Shown here in pieces: positions 63,475-64,000 of a stretch of 64,000 bases of DNA (positions are counted from its first letter, which is position 1; every line of letters begins with the position of its first letter). Below the pieces are notes generated by a model. The model did not search any database. It was not told the DNA's origin and saw nothing but the letters and a program-made list of their open reading frames with translations. Origin of the DNA: Sipunculus nudus. Lineage: Eukaryota > Annelida > Sipuncula > Golfingiida > Sipunculidae. The translations under genes were made by a program, and so were the position numbers. The stretch covers positions 35,321,229-35,385,228 of the forward strand of contig CM049314.1 of NCBI GenBank assembly GCA_026874595.1, given 5' to 3'.

Positions 63475-64000
63475 TATATATGTAACGGATGTGGAAATAT
63501 ATATTGTCTGGGATATAAATTTGCACGTCTCGCTTCTAGCTTTCTGGTTTCATACTTTTGCCTTTAATTGCCTGGTTTGCTTAGATTGAATCTTTAACGA
63601 TCATCTCCGATTCGTGGTTTTGGTAATAGTGGGGATGCAGCGCTTCAGACATGGAAGCGAAAGGCGTAATTGGTCTTGACACTAGCTGCAAATTTTACCG
63701 GTTGACACCATCATTTGGTGTCTTCATGCTACACAAGAAATGTGTCCCCTTAACTTATTTGAACAGTTCTGTTCAACCATCTGTGAGTTAGACTTTCACC
63801 GTACCAAGTTGTACCTTCTGTGTCAAGCGGTGCTATTTTTATCCAGCCTGGCAGCAGTTATTGTGCTACCCTTCCCACTGCTGAAGAATTTTTTGGCGTT
63901 TATTATGATCGGTGATCGGCTTTAATCAAAATGAACCAATCGAGTATAATTGGTGTCCCTTACGCAAATAGACATCTGTCGGCAAACATGGAAACTACTA
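62960..64000. other. Unassigned region with simple repeats
   Basis: 62.98-63.36 kb has higher GC and internal direct repeats (GGAAACCAATGGTAG / GGAAACCAATAGTAG). A (CT)n(AT)n array follows at 63.41-63.48 kb. Overlapping ORFs on both strands give no recognisable domain; transposon-derived sequence is possible. Confidence 0.35.

Overview
The window looks like AT-rich nuclear DNA from an invertebrate animal, most likely a marine mollusc-like lophotrochozoan, although the species cannot be fixed. The reasons are spliced genes with small exons and GT-AG introns, dozens of long (AT)n arrays, and several families of small dispersed transposable elements. There is no bacterial gene organisation, and most long ORFs are repeat artefacts. 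Two multi-exon loci can be supported, both on the minus strand.

Layout. 0.7-9.8 kb: nine exons of an LDL-receptor-related protein (LRP) ectodomain. They encode a YWTD beta-propeller (9768 down to 4808), an EGF-like domain (3474-3599) and the start of a second propeller (2778 down to 723). Every exon-exon junction found joins in phase. One junction needs a GC-AG intron. The 5' exons and everything 3' of 723 were not found. 9.8-32 kb: no convincing host gene. The interval holds foldback and MITE-type elements, three tandem-repeat blocks (about 150, 170 and 280 bp periods), a duplicated CRE-rich block, a hAT-like element with a near-perfect 8-bp target duplication, a broken Penelope-like retroelement (reverse transcriptase plus GIY-YIG), tRNA-like Pol III promoter pairs and G-rich clusters.

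32-61 kb: the most interesting part. A segmental tandem array has a period of about 7.85 kb. Three units carry a paralogous five-exon gene (start codons at 36414, 44252 and 52122) for a small secreted cysteine-containing protein that I do not recognise. The reconstructed middle copy is 159 codons with a signal peptide. Intron phases are 1-0-0-0 and exon 1 encodes only ten codons. That is the layout of long-chain class I helical cytokine/hormone genes (growth hormone, EPO, G-CSF, IL-6). Each copy has a TATA-like element and an IRF/ISRE-like motif about 190-197 bp upstream of the ATG. Copy B is intact, copy A has a premature stop in its last exon, and copy C has a 1-bp deletion in exon 3. Amino-acid replacements outnumber silent changes. 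A fourth unit (58.8-60.9 kb) keeps only the upstream flank. The cytokine idea rests on architecture and promoter motifs, not on homology.

61-64 kb: no supported gene. It contains a further copy of the 10-kb foldback family and simple repeats.
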